Assembly (NCBI GenBank): GCA_021287165.1
Contig: JAJTAY010000002.1
Coordinates: 1-64,000, forward strand
DNA from: Bacteroidia bacterium
GTDB lineage: Bacteria > Bacteroidota > Bacteroidia > Bacteroidales > F082
Direction: 5' to 3'
Length of the DNA: 64,000 bases
Part shown: positions 55,876-63,702 of the stretch, piece by piece
Numbering within the stretch: position 1 is the stretch's first letter
Layout: each line of letters begins with the position of its first letter
Translations under genes and position numbers: made by a program
The notes under the pieces: model-generated
Seen by the model: the letters and a program-made list of their open reading frames with translations, nothing else
Told to the model about the DNA's origin: nothing
The model's database searches: none

Positions 55876-56784
55876 ATGCCTCAGGAATTTTCCTTCTTAC
55901 GCGCTTTTGAGAGCCACCTGCGGCTGAATAAGGGATTGGCCGACAACAGCGTGGAGGCATATTTGCGTGATGTGCGCATACTTCTCAGCTTTCTGAGCCA
56001 AAGCAACGAACAAATAGCGCCAGCCGCCATTCGCGCACACGATATTCGTTCATTTCTGCACGAGATAGCCGGACTGGGCATGAGCAGCACTTCGCAGGCG
56101 CGCATCCTCAGCGGCATCAAGGCGTTTTTCCGGTTTCTGATGCTCGAAAACCTTATTGCCGGCGATCCGACTAGCCTGATCGAAGCGCCGAAACTTGGCC
56201 GCAAACTGCCCGAGGTGCTCGACTACGCCGAAATAGAACGCATGCTGGCCGCCATCGACCTGAGCAGTGCGCATGGGCATCGCAATAAGGCCATCATCGA
56301 AGTGATGTATGGATGCGGATTGCGCGTTTCGGAGCTTACAGGGCTTAAAATCAGCAGTATATACGAGCAGGATGAATTTGTCAGGGTCACCGGAAAAGGC
56401 GATAAGGAGCGGTTGGTGCCCATAGGTCAGAGCGCTCTGAAGGCATTAAACGTTTACCTTGGTCAGGTGCGCGTGCATCAGAAGACGGGACGTAAATCGG
56501 GTGATGTCGTCTTTCTTAACGCACGGGGCAATGCCCTGAGCAGACAAATGGTATTTCTGATTATCAAGGATCTGGCGGCTGCAGCGGGTATCAATAAAAA
56601 CATCAGTCCGCACACCTTCAGGCACTCATTTGCCACACACCTGCTCGAAGGCGGGGCCGACCTGAGGGCTGTGCAGCAGATGCTCGGACATGCTTCCATA
56701 ACCACCACCGAAATTTACACGCATATCGACCGGGAGTTTTTGCGCGAAGCCGTTGTGCGATATCATCCCAGAGGAAGAGGGTAA
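55876..56784 (+). CDS. xerD: Tyrosine recombinase XerD-type
   Basis: 302 residues, normal for XerC/XerD. N-terminal core-binding domain (AFESHLRLNKGLADNSVEAYLRDVR) and a catalytic domain with Arg in GCGLRVSEL, Lys in TGKGDKERLVPIG, HTFRHSFATHLLEGG (His, Arg), GHASITTTEIYTH with the nucleophilic Tyr. It resolves chromosome dimers; XerC versus XerD is not certain by eye. It follows the heptad array, and no integrase-type N-terminal extension is present, so it is not a mobile-element enzyme. Confidence 0.9.
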   Translation: MPQEFSFLRAFESHLRLNKGLADNSVEAYLRDVRILLSFLSQSNEQIAPAAIRAHDIRSFLHEIAGLGMSSTSQARILSGIKAFFRFLMLENLIAGDPTSLIEAPKLGRKLPEVLDYAEIERMLAAIDLSSAHGHRNKAIIEVMYGCGLRVSELTGLKISSIYEQDEFVRVTGKGDKERLVPIGQSALKALNVYLGQVRVHQKTGRKSGDVVFLNARGNALSRQMVFLIIKDLAAAAGINKNISPHTFRHSFATHLLEGGADLRAVQQMLGHASITTTEIYTHIDREFLREAVVRYHPRGRG

Positions 56785-57689
56785 GACTGGGTGACGGGTG
56801 AGGATTATAAAATTCAAAGATTCAAGATTCAAAATTGGTTGATTTTATTGCTCTACTAACTTGGCTCTTTTGACTTTTGCCTTGGCTCTTTTGAAGTGAC
56901 ATGGGACAAGGGACGGGGGATGGGAGTTTGGTTACGGGTTAGGGGGTGTGGGTTACGTGAAGCGAGAATTCAACGATTCAACGATTCAATAATTCAAGTT
57001 TCAAAATTGGTTGAAGTTATGGAGTGTGAGGGGTTGGTCATCCCGGGCTAAGGCGCGATTCCATCGCGCAAACTAATCCTATTGAGCCTTCTCAGAAAAC
57101 CGACAACGACGACAACAATGACAACTCCCTGTTCTTTTGCTTGATCAAAAGAACCAAAAATCAAGGGCAAACGAGTTTTTCCTCCCCGCTTTGCATCAAG
57201 GGCGCAAATCTATGTGAGGGGTGCATAACGGCATGCAAGAGATTGTCGTATTATATAAATGCAGCGGGAGCTGATCAGCATTTCCTTAATTTTTTGCAGC
57301 ATGCCGTCATGCAAACAGTCCACGCCGGGGCGTGGTCTGCCTCACGAGATTTGCTGCCCTTGCTGCATTCACCCGGGGCGCACGCTCCCCGTTTGCCCTG
57401 GCCCGCGCGCCCAGCCCGGCGGTTTTTCAGGGACAGACGACGGGAAAGTGAATTCAAGATTTAAAATCTAACAATTCGTTAAATTTCAACGTTTAATGTT
57501 CAGGCTTTAAACCTGGCTCTTTATCCTTCTTCCCTGGCTCTTTATCCTTCTTCCCTGGCTCTTAATCAGTTGAGTTCAATCTGCGGATAAGAGTACGGTA
57601 AATAAACCCATTTGATTATATCACAGGGAACTTTCTTTCCAATACTGGTATGGCCTCAGGATTGGCAGGAAATAAGAAACGATATTGGC
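56785..57689. other. Repeat-rich non-coding spacer (905 bases)
   Basis: No credible gene. From left: ATTCAAAGATTCAAGATTCAA words (56810-56835), TTGGCTCTTTTGA tandem words (56860-56895), GGGACAAGGGACGGGGG (56904-56920), ATTCAACGATTCAACG (56970-56998), an inverted repeat GTTCTTTTG/CAAAAGAAC at 57131-57154, a GC-rich block with CCACGCC-GG-GGCGTGG (57321-57336), and the 21-base tandem at 57512-57565. A frame of 107 codons at 57141-57464 lies over this mosaic and has no recognisable domain. Confidence 0.6.
57512..57565. repeat. 21-base tandem repeat
   Basis: CCTGGCTCTTTATCCTTCTTC occurs twice exactly in tandem, plus a partial third copy ending in CTTAAT. Related to the TTGGCTCTTTTGA words at 56860-56895. 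Confidence 0.75.
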
Positions 57690-58148
57690 TTAAAAGTCGT
57701 CGATAATCTCGCCGGCTTCGTCCACATAAACGCCCCAGTTGATGGCCAGAAGCTCATCGCCGTCGTAGAACAGATCGACGAGGGCATCTTCGAAGCTCAG
57801 GCGCAGTTCGCCTTCTTCTTCCTCTTCTTCAAAGCTTTCGAAGCCGTTGTCTTTCATCAGTGCGATGATCTCCCTGCGACTGAGCGCAAACACCTTTTGG
57901 CCGAAGAGCAGGGCCTCCATATCGTCTGTTTCGAAACAGGAAAGCACGGGACGCGAGGTGCCTTCGAAAAACACAGACAACCCCAGATCCCAATAGTGCA
58001 GAACGATGGTGTTCATCTGGTCGTCGGTGTCGAGGTGGTCGATTTCTTCAGGCTCGCCCAGCCTTGCAACAAGCTCTTCCACGGGCAGTCCGAAAGGTAT
58101 TCCGCTACAGCCTTTCAGGGGTTCGATGATGATGGCCTCTTGTTCCAT
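57690..58148 (-). CDS. Acidic protein of unknown function
   Basis: About 152 residues, very acidic in the C-terminal half (EEEEEEGEL, DALVDLFYDGDELLAINWG). N-terminal GIPFGLPVEELVARLGEPEEID and ending DEAGEIIDDF. I do not recognise a family; it is likely cytosolic and may bind a partner or metal. The ATG at 58148 is chosen over a TTG at 58169. Confidence 0.65.
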   Translation of the reverse strand: MEQEAIIIEPLKGCSGIPFGLPVEELVARLGEPEEIDHLDTDDQMNTIVLHYWDLGLSVFFEGTSRPVLSCFETDDMEALLFGQKVFALSRREIIALMKDNGFESFEEEEEEGELRLSFEDALVDLFYDGDELLAINWGVYVDEAGEIIDDF

Positions 58149-58224
58149 AGAATGGTTTTGGTTATTCAACGCCTAAAAATAGGACTATTAGAACAACAAA
58201 TGCAAAATAATTTTGAGAATTTTC

Positions 58225-59451
58225 TCAGGCGAAGCGGATTGACCTTGCCGGCGAAATACGGGTGATGATTCGGGTGGGTATCAGCAGACTGAGCAGCCAC
58301 AGCATCAGCGTGCCGGCGTTGATGAGCGCAATATGCCACAGGCTGAAAAAAACGGGAACATGAGTAAGATAGTACGACTCTTCGGGTAGCGTAAACAAAC
58401 CAAAATGCAATTGCAATTGTATTAATACAATCGCAAGGAGATTTCCCCATAACATTCCCCTGAGGAGGATGCGTGTCGATAGCGCCAGAAAAACCCTCTG
58501 CACCAATGCGTTGGCAGCGCCCATGGCTTTCAGCATGCCGATGGTAGCCGTTCGTTCGAGGATGAGAATAAGCAGGGTAGAAATGATGGTGATGCCCGAA
58601 ACCAGCACCATCAGGATGATGATAATAACAACATTCATGTCCTGAAGGTCGAGCCAGTCGAAAATATGCGGAAAGCGCTCGCGGGCAGTATTTACGGTAA
58701 GTTCGGCCGGCAGGCTGTAATAGAGTTCGTCGGCCACTTTGCTCAGGCTGTTTATGTCGTAAAGGCTAATTTCGAGGCTGCCCGTGGTGCCTTCGGCCCA
58801 GCTGTTCAGTCGGCGGATATGCCCGATATTGCAAAATACATAGCGCTCGTCGAATTCGGCCAGACCGGTCTGATAAATACCGGAAATCTCGAATCGCCGG
58901 CCACGGGCTGTTGGCGGATCGCCGCTCACAAACCACATCCGCAATACATCGCCGGTTTTTAGCTGCAGCCTCCGCGCCAGCTCGGCCGACACCAGCACCT
59001 TGTTCATCTGCGTACTATCCGAAAAATCAGGTGTCACTCCATCGGTCAGGTATTGTTGCAGATAGGTCCAGTCGTAGTTTTCGTCCACGCCTTTCAGGGC
59101 AACACCCTGAATTTGTTCTTGTGTTTTAACCAATCCCGGCTTCACCGCCACCGGTTGCACCGCTTGAATTTCAGGGTGGGCTTTGAGCGATGTCATCAGC
59201 TTATCGTCGGGGACAAAGGGCGTTTCTTCGTAGGAGAAGTTCGACGAAAGCGGTTCAACCTGAATATGAGCCACAAAACCGATCACCTTGTCGCGTATCT
59301 GCTGCTTGAAGCCCACCACCACCGACACGGCAACAATCATTACGGCAAGGCCCACTGCCACGCTCACCACCGCCAGACGCACTACACCGGTGCTTGTGCC
59401 GCTTTTGCGTGTGCGCAGCAAACGGCGCGCAATAAAGGATTCGAGCTGCAT
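58225..59451 (-). CDS. LolC/E-type lipoprotein-release ABC permease
   Basis: About 408 residues. One N-terminal helix (RLAVVSVAVGLAVMIVAVSVVVG), a periplasmic MacB-like domain (about 50-270) and three C-terminal helices of the FtsX fold (about 275-405; VIIIILMVLVSGITIISTLLILILERT, MLKAMGA). The N-terminal ESFIARRLL is LolC/E-like. It would release lipoproteins from the inner membrane with a LolD-type ATPase that is not in the window. The ATG at 59451 is preferred to the TTG at 59469 inside the promoter word. Confidence 0.85.
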   Translation of the reverse strand: MQLESFIARRLLRTRKSGTSTGVVRLAVVSVAVGLAVMIVAVSVVVGFKQQIRDKVIGFVAHIQVEPLSSNFSYEETPFVPDDKLMTSLKAHPEIQAVQPVAVKPGLVKTQEQIQGVALKGVDENYDWTYLQQYLTDGVTPDFSDSTQMNKVLVSAELARRLQLKTGDVLRMWFVSGDPPTARGRRFEISGIYQTGLAEFDERYVFCNIGHIRRLNSWAEGTTGSLEISLYDINSLSKVADELYYSLPAELTVNTARERFPHIFDWLDLQDMNVVIIIILMVLVSGITIISTLLILILERTATIGMLKAMGAANALVQRVFLALSTRILLRGMLWGNLLAIVLIQLQLHFGLFTLPEESYYLTHVPVFFSLWHIALINAGTLMLWLLSLLIPTRIITRISPARSIRFA

Positions 59452-59453
59452 GT

Positions 59454-59474
59454 TATCTTTGTCGGACAAAAATA
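59454..59474. promoter_or_regulatory. Overlapping divergent -7 elements (LolC/E and NamZ genes)
   Basis: Plus strand TATCTTTG (59454-59461) faces the NamZ gene at 59479; minus strand TATTTTTG (59467-59474) faces the permease gene at 59451. The predicted transcript starts cross by several bases, in a 27-base gap between start codons. No clear -33 TTG for either is seen, since upstream sequence lies in the other gene. Confidence 0.5.
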
Positions 59475-59478
59475 GACA

Positions 59479-60702
59479 ATGTTTAGGTCATACGCTGTTT
59501 TTCCAATACTGCTCCTGCTGCTTGTCTTTGCAAGCTCAGCCCGGTCGCAGGCAATCCGCCACACCAGCCCAAGGATGGTAAACTATTCCGATATCCTCAG
59601 CGGCGCCGGTCGCACAGGGCTTTATTTTCCGCTGCTGAAAGGCAAAAACATTGCAGTGGTGACCAATCAGACGGGCGTGGTCAATGGCCGGCATCTGGTG
59701 GATTCACTGATCGCAGCGGGCTTCAATGTTGTGAAAATTTTTACACCCGAGCATGGTTTTCGCGGCGACCACGATGCCGGCGCCTTTGTGGAGAATATGC
59801 GCGACAAACAAACCGGTCTGCCAATCGTTTCGCTCTACGGAAATAACAAAAAACCCAAGGACACCGATCTGCTGGGCATTGAGATCATTCTTTTCGACCT
59901 GCAGGATGTGGGCGTGCGGTTTTATACCTACATATCTACCATGACCTATGTGATGGAGGCTGCCGCTAAAAACAGCATCCCAGTGGTAGTGCTCGACAGG
60001 CCAAACCCCAACGGTTTCTATATCGACGGTCCCGTGCTTGAGCCATCGCTCCGGTCGTTTGTTGGCCTTCACCCCGTGCCGGTGGTTTATGGCATGACCA
60101 TTGGCGAGTATGCCCTCATGGTGAACGGCGAAGCCTGGCTGGAGAATGGCCTGAAGTGCGATCTGACGGTCATACCCCTCCAGGGCTACCGACGCGATAT
60201 GATTTTCCAGCTCCCGGTGCGTCCCTCGCCCAATCTGCCCGATTGGAAATCCGTATATCTCTACCCTTCGCTGTGTTTCTTCGAAGGTACCATCGTCAGT
60301 GTAGGTCGCGGCACTTCAACGCCTTTCAGGGTTTATGGGCATCCCGACCTGCCTAAACAAAGCTTTAGCTTTACCCCTGTCTCTACACCCGGTGCTGCAC
60401 TCAAGCCACTGTATATGAACATCATGTGTCAGGGTGAAGACCTTACTCCTTACGCCGGGGCCTTTGCCACGAATCCCCCGGGCCTCAAGCTGCACTGGTT
60501 GCAATATACACACCGGCAGCTTGGCGCTAAGCATAAGTTTTTTAATAATTACTTCGACACCCTTGCAGGCACGAAAAAGCTTCGCGAGCAAATCGAAGCG
60601 GGCGCTCCGGCCGACAGCATACGCCGCAGCTGGCAGCCCGATCTGGAAAAGTTCCTCAACATCAGGGCAAAATACCTGCTCTACCCTGATTTTCAACCTT
60701 AA
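59479..60702 (+). CDS. namZ: DUF1343 protein, NamZ-like exo-beta-N-acetylmuramidase
   Basis: 407 residues with a signal peptide (core VFPILLLLLVFASSA, cleavage near ARS-Q). DUF1343 words: LKGKNIAVVTNQTGVVNG, IFTPEHGFRGDHDAGAF, LFDLQDVGVRFYTYISTM, DRPNPNG and the C-terminal LPDWKSVYLYPSLCFFEGT. The family was shown in Tannerella forsythia to remove terminal N-acetylmuramic acid from peptidoglycan fragments. A role in muropeptide recycling is inferred. Confidence 0.88.
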   Translation: MFRSYAVFPILLLLLVFASSARSQAIRHTSPRMVNYSDILSGAGRTGLYFPLLKGKNIAVVTNQTGVVNGRHLVDSLIAAGFNVVKIFTPEHGFRGDHDAGAFVENMRDKQTGLPIVSLYGNNKKPKDTDLLGIEIILFDLQDVGVRFYTYISTMTYVMEAAAKNSIPVVVLDRPNPNGFYIDGPVLEPSLRSFVGLHPVPVVYGMTIGEYALMVNGEAWLENGLKCDLTVIPLQGYRRDMIFQLPVRPSPNLPDWKSVYLYPSLCFFEGTIVSVGRGTSTPFRVYGHPDLPKQSFSFTPVSTPGAALKPLYMNIMCQGEDLTPYAGAFATNPPGLKLHWLQYTHRQLGAKHKFFNNYFDTLAGTKKLREQIEAGAPADSIRRSWQPDLEKFLNIRAKYLLYPDFQP

Positions 60703-60791
60703 ATCTTGAATCTCGAATCTCGAATTCCCTCAACCCGTCCCTTGTCCCTTTTCCGTCCCTCGTCCCTTATTCTTCCCTTATCCGTCCCCAA

Positions 60792-61427
60792 TCACGGCTT
60801 TCCCACTTTATCGAAATGATAAGGTCCTTTTACCGGTCCCCACACCTGCTTGCCATAGACGTCGAAGCCCTGATCCCACGAGCTCATGCGTTTGGGTGTG
60901 ATGGTGACAGCAGTGGTGGCATATTTCGCGCCGCGCAGCTCACTGGGGCAATTGGTGCCTGTGGTGCGACCTTCGTAGCGATTGGGTGTCATACGGGTGA
61001 GCACCACTTCGCAGCCCTCCTTGAGCTCAAGGTCGTCGGTGGTGAATTGGTCGAACGAATTGACGTTTTGCCATTGTCCAACCCAGGCCTTCTCGTCCTT
61101 TAAGGTATATATTTCGCTCACAATCTCGTTGAAGCCGCGCTGCACCAATTTATACACGCGCACCCTGTAGGGCTTGTCCTGACGGTCGGCCAATGCCTGC
61201 TCCACATACAGGAAATAGCCGCGCTCGGTCCAGATGGGCAGCATGCGGAGCGAGATGTTGAAGAAGTCGGTATCGGCCTTGCTCTGGGCTTCCGAATTGT
61301 ATCGGCCCTGCATCATCCTGTAAAGGCTTTTCAGGTGGTTGTTGGCCTTACGCCCTTCAGGCGGGTTGGCATGGGAGATTGACAAACTGAATGCTGCAAT
61401 GAGCAAAATTGTGGCGAAGTATTTCAT
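60792..61427 (-). CDS. CpcT/CpeT-family protein, secreted
   Basis: About 211 residues with signal peptide (core ATILLIAAFSLSISHA). The body matches the CpcT/CpeT fold: LKSLYRMMQGRYNSEAQSK, DFFNISLRMLPIW, YFLYVEQALADRQDKPYRVRVYKL, NCPSELRGAKYATTAVTI and MSSWDQGFDVYGKQVWG. In cyanobacteria the family attaches bilins to phycobiliproteins; no such proteins are expected here, so the role is unknown. The ATG at 61427 is used; one at 61439 adds four residues. Confidence 0.82.
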   Translation of the reverse strand: MKYFATILLIAAFSLSISHANPPEGRKANNHLKSLYRMMQGRYNSEAQSKADTDFFNISLRMLPIWTERGYFLYVEQALADRQDKPYRVRVYKLVQRGFNEIVSEIYTLKDEKAWVGQWQNVNSFDQFTTDDLELKEGCEVVLTRMTPNRYEGRTTGTNCPSELRGAKYATTAVTITPKRMSSWDQGFDVYGKQVWGPVKGPYHFDKVGKP

Positions 61428-61527
61428 CGTCTTTGGCAATTTTCTTTGAGCAAATTTAGGAAAATAGCCCTGGCATCCTCGCCTTGTGCTTCTCCATTGC
61501 AGGGTTTAGCGGATGTTTAAATTGAAA

Positions 61528-61874
61528 CTAAAACGATGATTCGTACTCCCTGATCTTTTTTCCTTTAACTCGAAACTTTGCCTTGCCCGTGATGGTGAAG
61601 CCCTCGCCTGTAAGATAGTAATTATCATCCTGATAGGTGCCTTCGAATAGTGTGTTTCCTTTCATGGTAACACGATAGGACGAAGGGAAGGGCGAGAATG
61701 CGTTTTTAATGACCAATTGATTGCCTTCGGCGCTTATGTCGGTATTGACCCCCAGGCCTTGTATCTCCAGATTTGACAGTTTTACCCCACGACCACCTGC
61801 ATCCTGGCGATATCTGTTTACAGCAGCATTGAGCTGTGCCAGAGAGGGCTGAGGATAGCCTATCTGAGTCTCCA
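61528..61874 (-). pseudogene. C-terminal gene fragment cut by the IS element
   Basis: 115 codons with no credible start: the frame opens exactly at the IS boundary, where a TGA of the IS lies just upstream (61876-61878). The right flank of the IS has no matching N-terminal part. Residues like KLSNLEIQGLGVNTDIS and KAKFRVKGKKI look beta-rich; family unknown. It lies 88 bases from the CpcT-like gene on the same strand. Confidence 0.55.
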
Positions 61875-61893
61875 ATCATAAAATTGGTTGACA
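61875..61893. repeat. Left terminal inverted repeat of the IS
   Basis: ATCATAAAATTGGTTGACA; matches the right end except at two positions. It also contains the OrfB stop, so the transposase frame ends inside the terminal repeat. Confidence 0.75.
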
Positions 61894-62984
61894 AAATTCT
61901 GTAAACTCCGAGTTTATTTGTTGATAAGTCAATTTGTTATCTTGGTTTACTTCTTTCACCTTTGTTGGATCGGCCAAAGCAGAGGAAGGCTCTGCTGGGG
62001 AGCAACCTTCCAAGGAATAGGCCGATCCGTGGAAATGGTCCCCCGTAGCTTTGTCACCCAAAGCTACGGGTTTTTCTTTCTTGACTATTTTCATGGTGTT
62101 ATGCCTCAAAAAACCCATCCTCAAGTTTTGCTCCTTTGACATGGTGAAGTCATAGAGCAACATGGGGGCATGTTGTTCATTGGCATGTGTTTTTAACAGT
62201 GCTTCATAAGCAAGAGGAGTCATCATGCCCATTTCTCCATGCGGACAATTGTTATAAAGCGTTACCGCTTTTGCCAAGGCTCTCTCTAATTTCTTTAAAC
62301 TATTGATGCTGTATCCAATCAGATAATCATTCTTTATTATCCCGTTTATGCGCTCTGCATATGGGTTTTCTATGCAAGTGTCCGCCATGCTGATGGCTAT
62401 GCCTGCCTTCAAAAGAACTGTTGTTTATTCAACACTACCATATTGACTCCCTTTGTCAGAGTGGTGAATCAGACCTGAAAAACTTGTCTGATGACGTGCC
62501 TTTATAGCCATCTTAATAGCCTTGACATTGTTTATCGCCCGCATGTTGTCGCTCGCAGAATATCCAAGCACCCGGCGACTATAAACATCCAGAACCAACA
62601 CAATGTAAAACACCGATTCGGATCTTAATAGTATGTAATGTCGCTCACCCACAGCTGGTTAATGTCGGATAGCTTCAACCCATTTACCAGGTTAGCATAG
62701 GCAAATGAACCTCTATGGGTCGTCTTTATCTTCGAGCGCGTGCTGCTTAATGTCATCCCCTGACGCGACATCATACGCTCAAATCCATTGATGCCTACAG
62801 TGCCTTCGAGCTTTAGCATCTTGTGAATCTTGCGTATGCTTATCCGTGGATATTCCTTGCGAACAGCTACCACCATCTCCTTGAGCCGTTGTGCCATATC
62901 TATATCCAAACCCAATCGCTTGCATGCCTTATGATACCCCTGACGGCTTAGCCCTGATATGTCGTACAATTCTTGCATGGTCAA
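61876..62984 (-). pseudogene. IS3-type transposase OrfB, broken
   Basis: DDE integrase: first Asp in WVSDITYY, second in HHSDKGSQYG, Glu in ENPYAERINGI. The frame breaks after DITYY near 62625-62630 (restored by one base, giving YILLRSESVFYIVLVLDVYSRR), and an in-frame TAA lies at 62425-62427 right after SQYGSVE. The C-terminal tail (from about 62080 on) runs to the left terminal repeat and covers a strong secondary structure on the plus strand. All three catalytic residues survive, so decay is recent. Confidence 0.8.
61967..62075 (+). terminator. Structured element with pseudoknot potential, ending in an intrinsic terminator
   Basis: Plus strand, inside the IS 3' region: GGATCGGCC/GGCCGATCC outer stem (61967-61975, 62020-62028); hairpin GCAGAG/CTCTGC (61979-61995) whose loop GAAGG can pair with CCTTC (62006-62010); then a 12-bp stem CCCGTAGCTTTG/CAAAGCTACGGG (62042-62070) followed by TTTTTC. 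The last hairpin is a strong terminator for transcripts entering the IS antisense to its transposase. The upstream part may be incidental to coding. Confidence 0.6.
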
Positions 62985-63370
62985 CCCTTTTTCTCGCCTG
63001 TGTGCTCTAAACCATCCGATGACCGCAATGCGAACTTTTTTTTAATGTCGTAGCCAACTTCCTCACTGGCAAGCTCTATCACCTTCTCCAAATAATCAAC
63101 AAGAAGTTGCTTCTGCCCTACCTTGCGCTCTAATGTGGCTACTGTATTGAGCAATGCTATTGTCTTTGCCCCTTCGCTCTCCTTCTCTACAACCACCCGC
63201 TCTGATTTACTTATCACCGAATACTTGAGCAACCATTTGTATATCGATTGCGTTGACACTTCATAGATCCTGCTTAACTGAAGAACAGTGATCTGTTTTG
63301 ACTCCAGCATCCTGACCTTCTCCATCTTGAAGGCCTCACTGAAATACCGCTGCTTTTTCCCACTTTTCAT
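62981..63370 (-). CDS. IS3-type transposase OrfA
   Basis: 129 residues. KKQRYFSEAFKMEKVRMLESKQITVLQLSRIYEVSTQSIYKWLLKY is the IS3-type helix-turn-helix, followed by a leucine-zipper-like coil (LLNTVATLERKVGQKQLLVDYLEKVIELA). A GAAAAAG run lies before its stop, where a -1 shift would join OrfB; OrfB also has its own TTG/ATG. Confidence 0.85.
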   Translation of the reverse strand: MKSGKKQRYFSEAFKMEKVRMLESKQITVLQLSRIYEVSTQSIYKWLLKYSVISKSERVVVEKESEGAKTIALLNTVATLERKVGQKQLLVDYLEKVIELASEEVGYDIKKKFALRSSDGLEHTGEKKG

Positions 63371-63402
63371 GTCACCGAAATTAAGTTATTAACACCTCTT
63401 CG

Positions 63403-63421
63403 TGTCAACCTATTTCATGAT
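63403..63421. repeat. Right terminal inverted repeat of the IS
   Basis: Reverse complement ATCATGAAATAGGTTGACA. Lies 33 bases upstream of the OrfA start; the repeat-type spacer DNA resumes just beyond it. Confidence 0.75.
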
Positions 63422-63702
63422 AGGATAAATATCACTAACCTCAACACCAAACAACGAACACCAAACCCCAAACCCCAAACCCCAAACAAGTTCCCGTCAG
63501 GGACGAAATATCGGCCACCTCAACACCAAACAAAGAACGCCAAACAATACTAATCCATCTAAACCAACTAAATAACTAAATCCTCCCCAACTCCCAACCC
63601 ACAAAAATTCCCAACGCCCTCTTGCATTTCAAAAATTCCTATATTTAACCTTTCATTAACCAACCGTTTTAGGAATCACCAACAAGTGTTATAAACCCGA
63701 TT
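63422..63702. other. Repeat-type spacer before the WYL-type gene
   Basis: 281 bases. CAACACCAAACAACGAACACCAAAC words, tandem CCCCAAA, a copy of GTCAGGGACGAAATATCGG (part of the element at 39125-39274), then AACACCAAACAAAGAACGCC and A/C-rich drift. TATATTTA at 63646-63653 resembles a -7 word for the next gene. Confidence 0.5.

Larger units (their letters stand above)
61875..63421 (-). mobile_element. Decayed IS3-type insertion sequence
   Basis: About 1.55 kb. OrfA (helix-turn-helix) and OrfB (DDE integrase) overlap in the -1 frame as in IS3 elements. Ends are imperfect inverted repeats of 19 bases (61875-61893 and 63403-63421; ATCATRAAATWGGTTGACA, 17 of 19 identical). No clear target duplication. 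OrfB is broken by one frameshift and one stop, so the copy is not autonomous. Confidence 0.82.

Noticed and set aside
57141..57464. 107-codon frame in the xerD downstream spacer
   Set aside because: It crosses an inverted repeat and a GC-rich block with unlike composition; no domain and no promoter; kept only as part of the spacer.
61967..62028. Known riboswitch or small ribozyme in the IS
   Set aside because: No conserved core of c-di-GMP, cobalamin, fluoride, HDV, hammerhead or pistol classes was recognised; kept only as a structured element.
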